A stretch of DNA of 64,000 nucleotides, from assembly GCA_019422525.1 (NCBI GenBank), contig JAHZDE010000003.1:218345-282344 (forward strand), in the 5' to 3' direction. The notes below the pieces were generated by a model. The model worked only from the letters and a program-made list of their open reading frames with translations. It searched no databases and was not told where the DNA came from. Shown here one piece after another: positions 29,352 to 38,015 of this stretch (the first letter of the stretch is position 1; every line of letters starts with the position of its first letter). Source of the stretch: Clostridiales bacterium (lineage in GTDB: Bacteria; Bacillota; Clostridia; Oscillospirales; Acutalibacteraceae). The position numbers were made by a program, and so were the translations under genes.

Positions 29352-31229
29352 TTATTCTTGCTCTTTCCGAAAATGGTCATACACCTTCTGCGCTGCTGGG
29401 TAGTTCATCCCCGGCGCGCTGGCCAGCTCCTCCACAGAGGCCTCCCGGATGGCGGAAATCGTCTTGAAATACCGCAGCAGCGACCGAGCGCGGGTCTCGC
29501 CGATGCCTGCAATGGACGTGAGGGTGGTGGAAATATTGGCTTTTTTCCGCTGCTGCCGGTGGAACCCAATGGCAAACCGGTGCACCTCGTCCTGAATAGT
29601 GGAAACCAGCGTAAAGGCGGAACGGTTGGAATTGATGGCAATTTCCCCACCATCCCCGGTGATGGCTCGGGTACGGTGCTTATCGTCCTTTACCATACCA
29701 AACAGAGGAATAGAACCATACCCCATCCCCTCCAATAGAGGTTTCACTGCCGCTACATGGCCCTTACCGCCGTCCAGCAGGATGCAGTCCGGCAGGCGGG
29801 CAAAGCTCTCGTTAGTGCCTTTTGTCTTTTCGTATTCCTTCATCCGGCGGAAAATGACCTCCCGCATGGAACCATAGTCGTCCTGTCCCACAACCGTCTT
29901 AATTTTAAATTTCCGGTAGTCCCCCTTAATGGGATGCCCGTTTTCAAACACCACCATGGCCGCCACATTTTCGCCGCCGGCCAAGTTGGAAATATCATAG
30001 GCCTCAATGCGTACCGGCGGCTTGTCCAGCCCCAACAGCCGCCCCAGTTCATCCAGAGCCGAAGCTTCTTTTCCAGTAAACCTTCCCGTAGACTGGGCCA
30101 GCTGTTCAGCGGCGTTGCTTCTGCACATTTCCGCCAACTGAGCCTGCCTTCCCTTTTGCGGAATGGTAATGGACACTTTTCTTCCAGCCTTCCGGCTCAG
30201 CCATTCCTGCAGTACTTCCATATCGGAAGCCGGGCCGTCCAGAGTGATTCTCGGTGGAATTCTCTCCCTCATTCCATAATATTGCTGTAAAAACTCCGTC
30301 CGAGCATTCTGCGCTTCCCCGCAGTCGCCGGGCAGAAAGCTCTCCTGGTCACACAGCCTGCCATCCTGAAACCGGAATACAAAAAAACATCCGGCGCCTC
30401 CGCTCTGGGCCAGCGCAATCACGTCCTGCTCCGGCACAGGGCTTGCCACTACCTTCTGGCGCTCCCGCATTTTTTTCACTGCCGCCAGCCTATCCCGAAT
30501 CCGGGCGGCCTTTTCAAACTCCAGATTTTCCGCCGCCTCGTTCATTTTTTCCGTCATCACTTTAATGGCCTGGGTGCTGCCGCCCTGCAAAAAATCCAGC
30601 GCATCCTTCACGCTTTCCTGATATTCCTTTTGCGTAATTTTTCCTGCACAAGGAGCGCTGCACTGCTTAATAAAATAGTTGAGACAGGGCCTTCCTTTGC
30701 CGATATCCTGCGGGAATTTCCGGTTACAGGTGGGCAGCCGGAAAATTTTCTGCGCTTCGTCAATGGATTCCTTCACCGCCCAGGCACTGACATAAGGCCC
30801 GGCATAGCTGGCGCCGTCATCAAGCACCTGATTGGCCTGGGAAATCCGTGGCCAGTCGCCGGAACTGATGCGAATATAATGGTATCCCTTGTCATCTTTC
30901 AAAAGAATATTGTATTTGGGCTTGTGGAGCTTAATCAGGTTACATTCCAGCACCAACGCCTCAAACTCGCTGTCAGTGAGGATATATTCGAAATACTCCA
31001 CGTTGGAGACCATTTTCCGAACTTTTTCCTCGTGATTCTTGTCGGAGCCAAAATACTGGCTCACCCGGTTTTTCAATGCTTTGGCCTTGCCGATATAGAT
31101 AATTTCTCCGGTTTTGTCGTGCATGATATACACTCCGGGATGCAAGGGCAAGCGCATAGCCCGGGCCCGCAGCTCTTTAATATGTTCCTGTTGAGTTCCC
31201 GCGGCAGTTTCCGGCACAAAGGGTTCCAT
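29352..31229 (-). CDS. uvrC: Excinuclease ABC subunit C
   Basis: UvrC makes the two incisions of nucleotide excision repair after UvrA and UvrB recognise damage. The 625-residue product has the N-terminal GIY-YIG nuclease (GVYIM and IIYIGKAKALKNR), a central UVR motif region (MNEAAENLEFEKAARIRDRL), the RNase H-like second nuclease (RIEAYDISNLAG and CILLDGGKGH), and C-terminal tandem helix-hairpin-helix motifs (LTSIAGIGETRARSLL and EELASAPGM). Length and domain order are complete. The ATG follows GGAAAGGAGACGCTC. It starts 21 bases after the S66 peptidase gene, suggesting co-transcription. Confidence 0.97.
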   Translation of the reverse strand: MEPFVPETAAGTQQEHIKELRARAMRLPLHPGVYIMHDKTGEIIYIGKAKALKNRVSQYFGSDKNHEEKVRKMVSNVEYFEYILTDSEFEALVLECNLIKLHKPKYNILLKDDKGYHYIRISSGDWPRISQANQVLDDGASYAGPYVSAWAVKESIDEAQKIFRLPTCNRKFPQDIGKGRPCLNYFIKQCSAPCAGKITQKEYQESVKDALDFLQGGSTQAIKVMTEKMNEAAENLEFEKAARIRDRLAAVKKMRERQKVVASPVPEQDVIALAQSGGAGCFFVFRFQDGRLCDQESFLPGDCGEAQNARTEFLQQYYGMRERIPPRITLDGPASDMEVLQEWLSRKAGRKVSITIPQKGRQAQLAEMCRSNAAEQLAQSTGRFTGKEASALDELGRLLGLDKPPVRIEAYDISNLAGGENVAAMVVFENGHPIKGDYRKFKIKTVVGQDDYGSMREVIFRRMKEYEKTKGTNESFARLPDCILLDGGKGHVAAVKPLLEGMGYGSIPLFGMVKDDKHRTRAITGDGGEIAINSNRSAFTLVSTIQDEVHRFAIGFHRQQRKKANISTTLTSIAGIGETRARSLLRYFKTISAIREASVEELASAPGMNYPAAQKVYDHFRKEQE

Positions 31230-31250
31230 GAGCGTCTCCTTTCCAAAAGC

Positions 31251-32108
31251 TTATGACTGAATCCAATACTCTTTCCCAATGAGAAGGCACCGGGAATCGG
31301 CTCCATGTCCTACCTGGCTGGTTATCGCAATAGGCAAGTGAGGATTTTTTACTGCACGAAGGACCAGTTCCGACACAGAGGGCTGTTCTTTTGTTTTCTC
31401 CATTTGGGTAAACGTACCCAGCAACAGGCCGCTGATTTTGGAAAAGGCTCCTATCTGTCGCAATTGGGCCAGATAGGCGGCAATCCGGTCTGCTCCGCCG
31501 CTGCGGCTTTCTAAAAACAAAATTTTCCCCGCAAAATCTGGGAGATAATGCGTTCCGGCCAATTTTAAAAAGCACCGGATATTTCCGCCAACCACCACGC
31601 CGTTCATCGAATTTCCCTGCAAAAACTGCCAGTCAATCTGATACAAGTCATCTTTTCCATCCAATACAGAAGAGAAAAAGCGCTGCTGCTGTTCAACGCC
31701 ATTACTTCTCACCAGATTACGCAACTGATACAGGCTGGACACTACTCCTGTTTTGGCATACAAGGCATTGATCACAACGGTTAAATCACTATATCCCCAA
31801 AAGTGCTTAGGATGGCAAGCAATCGAGCCATAGTCCAAATAGTCCAAAATCTCGTTTGCAAGATCACCGCCGGAAATATCAAAAATGGCCCGGATGCTGT
31901 CATCCCGATACATGGTCAAAAGTGCCTCTGCCCGCTCCTGGGCCGTACCGCTAAATACAGAGCCTTTTCCATATAGATAAGGGCTATATACCGGAATAAG
32001 CCCCCTTTGTATCAACACATTTTCCAGCCTGAGAAGGGGCTCTCTGTCCTCCTCCCCAAGACCATTGGAGCAGGCACAAATTCCAATTTTGTCACCTTTT
32101 TTCAGCAT
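31251..32108 (-). CDS. S66-family peptidase, LD-carboxypeptidase/MccF-like
   Basis: The 285-residue protein resembles the serine peptidases that cut LD-peptide bonds in recycled murein or inactivate microcin C-like toxins. Visible family features are KGDKIGICACSNG at the N-terminus, the nucleophile elbow in WGYSDLTVVI, Glu in ILFLESRSGGADRIA and His in QVGHGADSRCLLIG. The start MLKKGDKIG follows AGGGGAAGAGAGT; the open frame upstream runs through two terminators and was rejected. There is no signal peptide, so it acts in the cytoplasm. Whether it is an LD-carboxypeptidase or an immunity-type MccF cannot be decided here. Confidence 0.82.
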   Translation of the reverse strand: MLKKGDKIGICACSNGLGEEDREPLLRLENVLIQRGLIPVYSPYLYGKGSVFSGTAQERAEALLTMYRDDSIRAIFDISGGDLANEILDYLDYGSIACHPKHFWGYSDLTVVINALYAKTGVVSSLYQLRNLVRSNGVEQQQRFFSSVLDGKDDLYQIDWQFLQGNSMNGVVVGGNIRCFLKLAGTHYLPDFAGKILFLESRSGGADRIAAYLAQLRQIGAFSKISGLLLGTFTQMEKTKEQPSVSELVLRAVKNPHLPIAITSQVGHGADSRCLLIGKEYWIQS

Positions 32109-32129
32109 ACTCTCTTCCCCTTCAATTTC

Positions 32130-32215
32130 CGGATAAAAACAAAAAGCACCGCCTGCCGGCGGTGCAAAAAAATGCCGCGGCTTAATGTCAAATACAATCT
32201 GCCGCAGCATTTTTT
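32130..32215 (-). terminator. Tandem terminators after HPr
   Basis: On the minus strand, ATGCTGCGGC pairs with GCCGCGGCAT and is followed by TTTTTT. Then GCACCGCC pairs with GGCGGTGC and is followed by TTTTTGTTTTT. Both lie between ptsH and the S66 peptidase gene, so that gene either has a promoter I could not find or depends on read-through. Confidence 0.8.
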
Positions 32216-32232
32216 ATTCCAGACAAATTGGA

Positions 32233-32496
32233 TTACTCAGCAAAGCCGGACTTTACCAGATCCACCAAGCTGTCAACGGCTTCCTGCTCATCGGAACCGT
32301 CAGCAATAATGCGAATATTGGTGCCGCCAACGATACCCAAGGACAGAACACCCAGCAGGCTCTTGGCATTGACGCGTCTTTCTTCCTTCTCAACCCAGAT
32401 GGAAGACTTAAACTCATTAGCCTTCTGGATAAAGAAAGTTGCCGGACGGGCGTGAAGGCCAACCTGATTCTGCACCATAACTTCTTTTACACACAT
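32233..32496 (-). CDS. ptsH: Phosphocarrier protein HPr
   Basis: HPr passes phosphate from enzyme I to the sugar permeases of the PTS. In Firmicutes its seryl-phosphorylated form is the CcpA co-repressor. The 87-residue product has the catalytic His in GLHARPATFF and the regulatory Ser in NAKSLLGVLSLG, so both sites are intact and Crh is excluded. The ATG follows GGAGAGTGAATACC. It is monocistronic, with a good promoter and tandem terminators; enzyme I is not in the window. Confidence 0.95.
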   Translation of the reverse strand: MCVKEVMVQNQVGLHARPATFFIQKANEFKSSIWVEKEERRVNAKSLLGVLSLGIVGGTNIRIIADGSDEQEAVDSLVDLVKSGFAE

Positions 32497-32618
32497 GGTA
32501 TTCACTCTCCTAACCAGTAATAAAAAGATAAGACAAAATCCAAACAGACACACTCACTGAAAAGCGGATTGCTTTTCCGTTGTTCCAGCAAACGCGTTAA
32601 TCCTGTTAATTTAAGGTT

Positions 32619-32646
32619 ATTATACCACAATTCGCCATGCCGTCAA
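32619..32646 (-). promoter_or_regulatory. Promoter of ptsH
   Basis: TTGACG (32646-32641) and a perfect TATAAT (32624-32619) are 16 bases apart, with TGG before the -10 giving an extended -10 element. The leader is about 115 bases. Confidence 0.75.
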
Positions 32647-32944
32647 CCATCCTCACGAAAATTCGGCTGTGTGACCGAATGGGCGGAAAATGAAGTCGGT
32701 TTTGTTTGTGCACCTTGACCTGAATGTTGATAAATTTTTAGCAACCAAAGGGTAATTCTTGGTATTTTGCCCCAGTTTTTTCTAAACAAGAGAACATAAG
32801 AGTAGCAAAAGAACTTAAAAATGAGGGGGATAGAGGCACTAACAAAAACCTCAAAGACCATTTGCCCTGATTCAAAAAAACGGTGCAATCATTTTGTAGC
32901 AATGTGACGGTGCCTTTTACCCATTATTCCATATTTTACTGCAA
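32647..32944. other. Intergenic region without a recognisable feature
   Basis: About 300 AT-rich bases separate the ptsH promoter from the end of trmD. An 81-codon frame on the minus strand (32643-32888) has no ribosome binding site and its composition is unlike a protein. No repeat or clear terminator was found. Confidence 0.5.
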
Positions 32945-33718
32945 TCATACTTCTTCCGGCGACGATTTTTCATTGGAATCTTTTTCCATTTCCCGACGAA
33001 TCCAATATAAAAGGTCTGCGTCCCCTTTCTGGAATTCCACTTTTTCCAGCATATCCGGCCGGTATTTCAGCGTCCTCCACAGGGACTGGGCTCTTCTCCA
33101 TTTGGCAATATTGCCATGATGGCCACTCAATAGTACTAGCGGCACTTCTTGCCCCCTCCAAACAGCCGGCCGGGTATACTGGGGATATTCCAGCAAGCCG
33201 TTATAATGGCTTTCTTCTTCAAAGCATACGTCATCCGCCAACACACCGTCTACCATCCGGCTCACCGCATCGGCCAGTGCCAGTGCCGGCAATTCTCCTC
33301 CAGTGAGCACAAAATCTCCCAGAGAAATCTGTTCATCCACATAAGTATCCAGAATCCGCTCGTCCACCCCTTCATAGTGGCCGCACAGAATAGCGATATT
33401 TTCCATTTGTCCAAGCTCTTTTATCCGCTGCTGGTCCAGTACTCTTCCCTGAGGGGACATATAAATAATATGCGGCTTTTTTCCCAGATGTGCCGTTAAA
33501 TCATCTATGCACAACGCAATGGGCTCTGCCATCAGCAGCATTCCCTTGCCTCCGCCAAAAGGGCAGTCATCCACTCGTTGGTGCTTATCAAAAGCAAAAT
33601 CACGAATCTGATGACAGCACACCTGTAAATACCCTTTTTTTCTGGCTCTTCCCACAATACTCTCGGCCATCACTGTTTCACACATATCGGGAAACAGGGT
33701 CAATATATCTATTCTCAT
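32945..33718 (-). CDS. trmD: tRNA (guanine-N1)-methyltransferase
   Basis: TrmD methylates G37 next to the anticodon in tRNAs that read CUN, CCN and CGG codons, preventing frameshifts. The 257-residue SPOUT enzyme starts MRIDILTLFPDMCETVMAES and has the knot motifs YMSPQGRVLDQ, CGHYEGVDERI and ISLGDFVLTGGELPAL, plus the C-terminal domain ending near RTLKYRPDMLEKV. The ATG sits two bases after the rimM stop codon, with GAGG upstream inside rimM, so translation is coupled. It is the last gene of the ylxM-ffh-rpsP operon. Confidence 0.97.
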   Translation of the reverse strand: MRIDILTLFPDMCETVMAESIVGRARKKGYLQVCCHQIRDFAFDKHQRVDDCPFGGGKGMLLMAEPIALCIDDLTAHLGKKPHIIYMSPQGRVLDQQRIKELGQMENIAILCGHYEGVDERILDTYVDEQISLGDFVLTGGELPALALADAVSRMVDGVLADDVCFEEESHYNGLLEYPQYTRPAVWRGQEVPLVLLSGHHGNIAKWRRAQSLWRTLKYRPDMLEKVEFQKGDADLLYWIRREMEKDSNEKSSPEEV

Positions 33719-33722
33719 GCAC

Positions 33723-34238
33723 TCATTCCTCGCCGTCAAAAATTCCCGCAATAGGACGCACCCGGATAATTCCGCTCTCCAAGTCGGTTTCCGCGATCAT
33801 TTCTTCCACGGCCGGGAATAAATACTCTTTTCCGCCTTCATCCTGAATCCGGTACACATCATTGGCGCCAGTTTGAAACACTTCCCGTACATAGCCGTAC
33901 AGTACCCCACTATCGGCATCCCGCACCTGCATATCAATCAAATCCTGAATGAAATACCGCCCTTCCGGAATCTTAGCATCTTTTCTTGCCAAATACAGCA
34001 CCTTTCCCCGCAGCAAATCACCCTGGGTGGCGGAGTCCACACCTTCCAGCTTCATCAGTACCAGCGATTTGTGCACCCGGGCGCCCACTACTTTGACGGC
34101 TGTTTCTCCGCCATTCCAGTACAGGGTCTTTATTTTTGCCAGAAACGCCGGGGAATCACACCAAGACTCCACCCGCAGTTCTCCTCGCACACCGTGGGTG
34201 CCCACAATTTTCCCGGCTTCCAGAAACTCCTTGCGCAT
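33723..34238 (-). CDS. rimM: Ribosome maturation factor RimM
   Basis: RimM binds S19 and helps process 16S rRNA and mature the 30S head. The 171-residue product has the N-terminal beta-barrel opening LEAGKIVGTHGVRGELRVES and the C-terminal PRC-like barrel around GKEYLFPAVEEMIAETDL. Length is normal. A good AAAGGAGGAAAGCAA site precedes the ATG. It lies between the KH-domain gene and trmD, the standard order. Confidence 0.96.
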   Translation of the reverse strand: MRKEFLEAGKIVGTHGVRGELRVESWCDSPAFLAKIKTLYWNGGETAVKVVGARVHKSLVLMKLEGVDSATQGDLLRGKVLYLARKDAKIPEGRYFIQDLIDMQVRDADSGVLYGYVREVFQTGANDVYRIQDEGGKEYLFPAVEEMIAETDLESGIIRVRPIAGIFDGEE

Positions 34239-34269
34239 TTGCTTTCCTCCTTTTACTGTCTGCTTGATA

Positions 34270-34309
34270 CAAAAAGAAGGGCCGTGACAAATTTCTTTGT
34301 CATGACCCT
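34270..34309 (-). terminator. Terminator-like hairpin between khpA and rimM
   Basis: AGGGTCATGACAAA pairs with TTTGTCACGGCCCT and is followed on the minus strand by TCTTTTTG. As the operon clearly continues, it probably causes partial termination and lowers expression of rimM and trmD relative to rpsP. Confidence 0.6.
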
Positions 34310-34326
34310 TTCATGAGCAATGATGC

Positions 34327-34560
34327 TCAGCCGATTTCCACAGCGACCTTGCCGTCCACACGGGTTGCAGCCGCCCGCATAACCACGCGGATGGCTCTGG
34401 CAATCCGGCCCTGCTTGCCGATAACGCGGCCCATGTCCTCTTCCGCAACGTGAAGATGATATACCACAGTCCCGTCCTCCAAAGGAGCGTCTACCGTCAC
34501 CGAAACAGCATCCGGGTTTTCAACAAGTCCCTGTGCAATGGATACCAGCAACTCCTGCAT
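34327..34560 (-). CDS. khpA: KH-domain RNA-binding protein
   Basis: This small KH protein (KhpA/YlqC type) partners with KhpB and binds many transcripts, influencing cell length and division in Firmicutes. The 77-residue product has the KH signature GRVIGKQGRIARAIR with the GKQG loop that contacts RNA. The ATG follows GGAGGATTGCACC, and a longer frame five codons upstream lacks a site. It lies between rpsP and rimM, its usual place. Confidence 0.93.
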   Translation of the reverse strand: MQELLVSIAQGLVENPDAVSVTVDAPLEDGTVVYHLHVAEEDMGRVIGKQGRIARAIRVVMRAAATRVDGKVAVEIG

Positions 34561-34579
34561 GGTGCAATCCTCCAATTTC

Positions 34580-34822
34580 TTACAGCACGCCGTGCTTCTT
34601 GAACAGAGCCTTTACAGTGTCAGTGGGCTGTGCGCCGTTAGCAATCCACTTCTTGGCCTTCTCGGGGTCAACCTTCACCACAGAGGGCTCTTCCATGGGG
34701 TTGTAGTAGCCGATTTCCTCGATGAAGCGGCCGTCGCGGGGATAACGGGAATCAGCCACTACGATACGATAGAAAGGAGCCTTCTTAGCGCCCATTCTGC
34801 GAAGTCTAATCTTAACTGCCAT
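34580..34822 (-). CDS. rpsP: Small ribosomal subunit protein S16
   Basis: S16 stabilises the 5' domain of 16S rRNA during 30S assembly. The 80-residue product starts MAVKIRLRRMGAKKAPFYRI and has the conserved FIEEIGYYNPMEEP segment; length is normal. A ribosome binding site (GGAGGTACAGTACA) precedes the ATG. The gene lies between ffh and khpA in the usual Firmicutes order. Confidence 0.98.
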   Translation of the reverse strand: MAVKIRLRRMGAKKAPFYRIVVADSRYPRDGRFIEEIGYYNPMEEPSVVKVDPEKAKKWIANGAQPTDTVKALFKKHGVL

Positions 34823-34923
34823 TGTACTGTACCTCCAAAATCAATTCCAAAATAATAAAAGTAAGAAAATATATCTTCATCGGCAGGAATACCGGTTACG
34901 GTTTCCTATCGAGTGAATTCTTT

Positions 34924-36273
34924 TTACATAGGCGGCATCATCGGGGGCATCATTCGCCGTCTTTTGCCTTTTCCGGGACGAAGCTGCTTCATCATTTTCT
35001 GCATCTGCTCAAACTGTCGCAGCAGCCGGTTCACATCCTCTACCTTCAAACCACAGCCTGCTGCAATTCTGCGCTTGCGGGAAGGGTTGATGATTTCAGG
35101 CTTTGCCCGCTCTTTGGGAGTCATGGACAAAATGATGGCCTTCATATGCTCCATCATCACATCACTGTTGTCCAAATCCACATTTTTCAGCTGTTTGTCC
35201 ATACCGGGCAGTTTAGCGATGACGTTTTTCAAGGGGCCCATCTTCTTGACCTGTTCGAACTGATCCAGCAAATCGTTCAGGTCGAAGCGGTTCTGCATCA
35301 TCTTTTCGGCAGCTTTTTTGGCGGCCTCTTCATCCAGCTTCATCTGGGCGTCTTCAATCAGGGAGAGCACATCGCCCATACCCAGAATTCTGGAAGCCAT
35401 ACGGTCGGGGTGGAAAGCTTCCAAATCCCCGAGCTTTTCGCCCACACCGGCAAACTTGATAGGTTTACCCGTAACCGCGCGAATCGAAAGAGCCGCGCCG
35501 CCCCGGGTATCGCCGTCCAGCTTGGTGAGGATAACACCGGTAATATCCAGCAAATCGTCAAAAGTTTTGGCCACATTTACAGCTTCCTGACCGGTCATGG
35601 AGTCCACCACCAGCAGAATATCCGAAGGATTGACCGCCGCCTTGATTTCCTTCAGCTCATTCATCAGGGCTTCGTCAATCTGCAGCCGGCCAGCGGTATC
35701 AATCAATACATAATCATATCCATAGTCTTTGGCATGGCGGATAGCAGCCTCTGCAATTTTCACAGGCTTTTCGGTACCCATTTCAAAAACGGGCGTGTCC
35801 ACCTGCGCGCCTACCACCTGCAGCTGCTTAATAGCAGCAGGACGGTAAATATCACAAGCTACCAGCAGCGGGCGATGGCCCTTACTTTTCAGGTGCTTGG
35901 CAAGTTTTGCCGCATGGGTGGTTTTACCGGCGCCCTGCAAGCCGCAGAGCATGACAACAGCCGGGGGCTTTGACGGCATATCCAGTCTTGCCTGAGAGCC
36001 GCCCATCAAAGCGGTCAGCTCTTCATTTACAATTTTTATCACCATTTGGGCGGGGGTCAGGCTCTGCATTACCTCGGCGCCGATTGCCCGCTCTGTCACC
36101 TTTGCGGTAAAATCCTTGGCTACCTTATAGTTTACGTCCGCCTCCAACAGTGCCAGCCGCACTTCACGCATAGCGTCCCGCACATCACCTTCGCTCAGTT
36201 TTCCCTTGGAGCGGAGCTTTTTAAACGAATTGCTCAGCTTTTCGGCAAGCCCTTCAAAAGCCAAACCTGCCAC
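34924..36273 (-). CDS. ffh: Signal recognition particle GTPase Ffh
   Basis: Ffh binds signal sequences of nascent membrane proteins and delivers ribosomes to FtsY. The 449-residue product has the helical N domain, the G domain (LCGLQGAGKTTHAAKLAKHL, DIYRPAAIKQLQ, DTAGRLQ, TKLDGDTRGG) and the methionine-rich M domain ending MMPPMMPPM. It reads from a GTG codon with AAGGA close upstream, 53 bases after ylxM. Linkage to ylxM is conserved across Firmicutes. Confidence 0.97.
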   Translation of the reverse strand: MAGLAFEGLAEKLSNSFKKLRSKGKLSEGDVRDAMREVRLALLEADVNYKVAKDFTAKVTERAIGAEVMQSLTPAQMVIKIVNEELTALMGGSQARLDMPSKPPAVVMLCGLQGAGKTTHAAKLAKHLKSKGHRPLLVACDIYRPAAIKQLQVVGAQVDTPVFEMGTEKPVKIAEAAIRHAKDYGYDYVLIDTAGRLQIDEALMNELKEIKAAVNPSDILLVVDSMTGQEAVNVAKTFDDLLDITGVILTKLDGDTRGGAALSIRAVTGKPIKFAGVGEKLGDLEAFHPDRMASRILGMGDVLSLIEDAQMKLDEEAAKKAAEKMMQNRFDLNDLLDQFEQVKKMGPLKNVIAKLPGMDKQLKNVDLDNSDVMMEHMKAIILSMTPKERAKPEIINPSRKRRIAAGCGLKVEDVNRLLRQFEQMQKMMKQLRPGKGKRRRMMPPMMPPM

Positions 36274-36326
36274 CGTCCTTTCTTTTCTCCGGCCTATTCC
36301 GGATTTTGCTTACTGCAAGGCCTCTT

Positions 36327-36692
36327 TTAGTCCTCGCACAGCTCTTTGGCTGTTTCGATAATATTCCCCACTTCTTTTTCCACCTGGGGAGAATAGAGAT
36401 ATTTGGCGTTGTATTCCTCAATCCGCAGAGCAGCGTCACAGATTTGGGACAGGCCCTCCCGCATTTTCAAAAACCGCTTGGCAAGGCCCAATCTTTCTTC
36501 CATTTCCAGCAGCTGACTTTCCGCCCGCTTGATGGAATCCCGCACACCCTGTCGGGTAATCCCCTGATTGTCGGCAATTTCAGCAAGGGACAAGTCCTCA
36601 TTATAATAGAATTCAATCATTTCCCGCTGCTTTTCCGTCAGCATTTCGCCATAGAAGTCCAGCAGAAAGGAAATCTGCAAATTCTTTGCCAT
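36327..36692 (-). CDS. ylxM: YlxM-family helix-turn-helix protein
   Basis: YlxM is a small DNA-binding-like protein that partners the SRP genes and stimulates the SRP GTPase in some Gram-positives. The 121-residue product has a sigma-70 region 4-type helix-turn-helix: LTEKQREMIEFYYNEDLSL followed by AEIADNQGITRQGVRDSIKR. The ATG follows AAGGAGGCGCCT. It is the first gene of the operon. Confidence 0.93.
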   Translation of the reverse strand: MAKNLQISFLLDFYGEMLTEKQREMIEFYYNEDLSLAEIADNQGITRQGVRDSIKRAESQLLEMEERLGLAKRFLKMREGLSQICDAALRIEEYNAKYLYSPQVEKEVGNIIETAKELCED

Positions 36693-36711
36693 AGGCGCCT
36701 CCTTGCCTCTT

Positions 36712-36734
36712 CTGTAAAGAGATTTTCTTTACAG
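36712..36734 (-). promoter_or_regulatory. Hairpin at the 5' end of the ylxM-ffh transcript
   Basis: CTGTAAAG and CTTTACAG pair around a seven-base loop right at the predicted transcription start. It may protect the 5' end of the mRNA or act as an operator. Confidence 0.4.
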
Positions 36735-36740
36735 TCAAGA

Positions 36741-36769
36741 ACTATACCATATCTTTCTAAGAAAGTCAA
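36741..36769 (-). promoter_or_regulatory. Promoter of the ylxM-ffh-rpsP-khpA-rimM-trmD operon
   Basis: TTGACT (36769-36764) and TATAGT (36746-36741) are 17 bases apart on the minus strand, about 50 bases before ylxM. Confidence 0.72.
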
Positions 36770-36796
36770 GGCAAAACCCGGATTTTCCCCATTCTT

Positions 36797-37381
36797 TTAC
36801 GCCTTGATGCCAGAAATCAAATAAAAATTGTCGCTGTCCGCCAGAATATCCACCCGGAAATACCTTTCCCACACGGCGGCTTCTTCCCGTACCGGCTTTA
36901 ATGGCACCGACACCGCCATCGCTCCCTGACGATGCCGAGCATTAATGGCTTCACGGCCTTCGCTGTGAGCTATGAGGAATCTTCCTCCGGGACGAAGAAG
37001 GGAAGCCATTTTCCGAGCCGTTTTCTCCTTATCGGGAAAATGGGGGTAAGCGCTGTACAGAGTGGCCTTGTCAAACCCGCCTTCCTCTATCTCGAAAAAG
37101 TCAGCCGCCACAAACCGCACCCGGGAATCCTCCAGCTTTTTTCGGGCTGCGGCTATCATTTCTTCTGAAAAATCCACCGCTAAAACCGACGACGGCTCAT
37201 AATTCAGCAGCTGCGGCACCAAAATACCGGTACCACACCCAATATCCAGTACCCGGTCCCCTTTCTGAATCTGGGCCAGCGCTGCTACTGCCGCCAGCCG
37301 GTCTGGATGGTGAAAGCAGGTTTCGTCCCAATGGGCGGCCCGCTGGTTAAAAAATGAGCGAATTTGTGCAGTATCCATCAT
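36797..37381 (-). CDS. SAM-dependent methyltransferase
   Basis: The 194-residue protein has a class I methyltransferase fold with the SAM loop VLDIGCGTGILVPQL, an acidic loop after SSVLAVDFSEEM, and VRFVAADFFEI. The start MMDTAQIRSFFNQRAAHWDE is typical of small methyltransferases; GAGGAATACGAT precedes it. The gene overlaps the end of the ECF S-component gene by four bases (ATGA), so both are translated together. The substrate is unknown; the coupling suggests the transported compound or its metabolism. Confidence 0.82.
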   Translation of the reverse strand: MMDTAQIRSFFNQRAAHWDETCFHHPDRLAAVAALAQIQKGDRVLDIGCGTGILVPQLLNYEPSSVLAVDFSEEMIAAARKKLEDSRVRFVAADFFEIEEGGFDKATLYSAYPHFPDKEKTARKMASLLRPGGRFLIAHSEGREAINARHRQGAMAVSVPLKPVREEAAVWERYFRVDILADSDNFYLISGIKA

Positions 37382-37923
37382 ATCGTATTCCTCTTTATTC
37401 TTTCGCAAAAACCGGCTTTTTCCAGCGCCATCACCAGCACCGGAATGAGTATAATCTGGATGACAATTCCGGGCACTGCCGTCACAAAACTGGCTGTCAC
37501 AAACGCTTGGAACCCATAGGGAGTACCAGCCATTCCCATAAACACCGCATTGGCAATACCGGACACAACTCTTCCTCCCAGCATGGCCAGCAGCAGGGAA
37601 ACATATACATTCAGCCGCAGCTTTCGATAAAAAATCCCTGTTAACGCGCCATAAGCGCACAGTTCCAGCATCATGGCCGGGGCGGTCGGGAATAACGGCG
37701 GCATCTGGGTCAACAGAGAGGAAAGCAGTGGTGTCAGAAAACCACATACTGCACCCCACGGCCAGCCGCACAAAAAGCCGCACAGCAATACCGGCAAATG
37801 CATGGGCAAAAATTGCGTTCCACTTCCAAACATATGGAAAAATGTGGGCAGCAAAAGGCCTAACGCCACACACAACGCAGTAAACACCAGGTTTCGGGTA
37901 GATTTCATTCGAGCCATTTTCAT
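37378..37923 (-). CDS. ECF transporter S-component
   Basis: The 181-residue membrane protein has about six hydrophobic segments and the family opening STRNLVFTALCVALGLLLP, then FLPMHLPVLLCGFLCGWPWG, typical of substrate-binding S-components of energy-coupling-factor vitamin importers. The shared EcfAA'T module is not in the window, so this is a group II-type solitary component. The ATG follows AAAGGATTGTTG. It is preceded by a long leader with a terminator hairpin. Substrate cannot be named from sequence. Confidence 0.8.
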   Translation of the reverse strand: MKMARMKSTRNLVFTALCVALGLLLPTFFHMFGSGTQFLPMHLPVLLCGFLCGWPWGAVCGFLTPLLSSLLTQMPPLFPTAPAMMLELCAYGALTGIFYRKLRLNVYVSLLLAMLGGRVVSGIANAVFMGMAGTPYGFQAFVTASFVTAVPGIVIQIILIPVLVMALEKAGFCERIKRNTI

Positions 37924-37969
37924 CAACAATCCTTTCGTTTTTGAATCACCGGAAGGCGTTTTGGCACAA

Positions 37970-38015
37970 AAAAATCCGGCAAAGCGGGACTGCTTCCTGC
38001 AGCCTTGCCTTACCG
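37970..38015 (-). terminator. Intrinsic terminator inside the ECF leader
   Basis: On the minus strand, CCGGTAAGGCAAGGCTGC pairs imperfectly with GCAGTCCCGCTTTGCCGG and is followed by ATTTTTTT. It lies about 50 bases before the ECF start codon and about 120 bases after the transcription start, which is the layout of an attenuator or riboswitch expression platform. Confidence 0.72.

Noticed and set aside
32643..32888. 81-codon frame on the minus strand between ptsH and trmD
   Set aside because: No ribosome binding site, no family features, and it runs into the ptsH promoter region.
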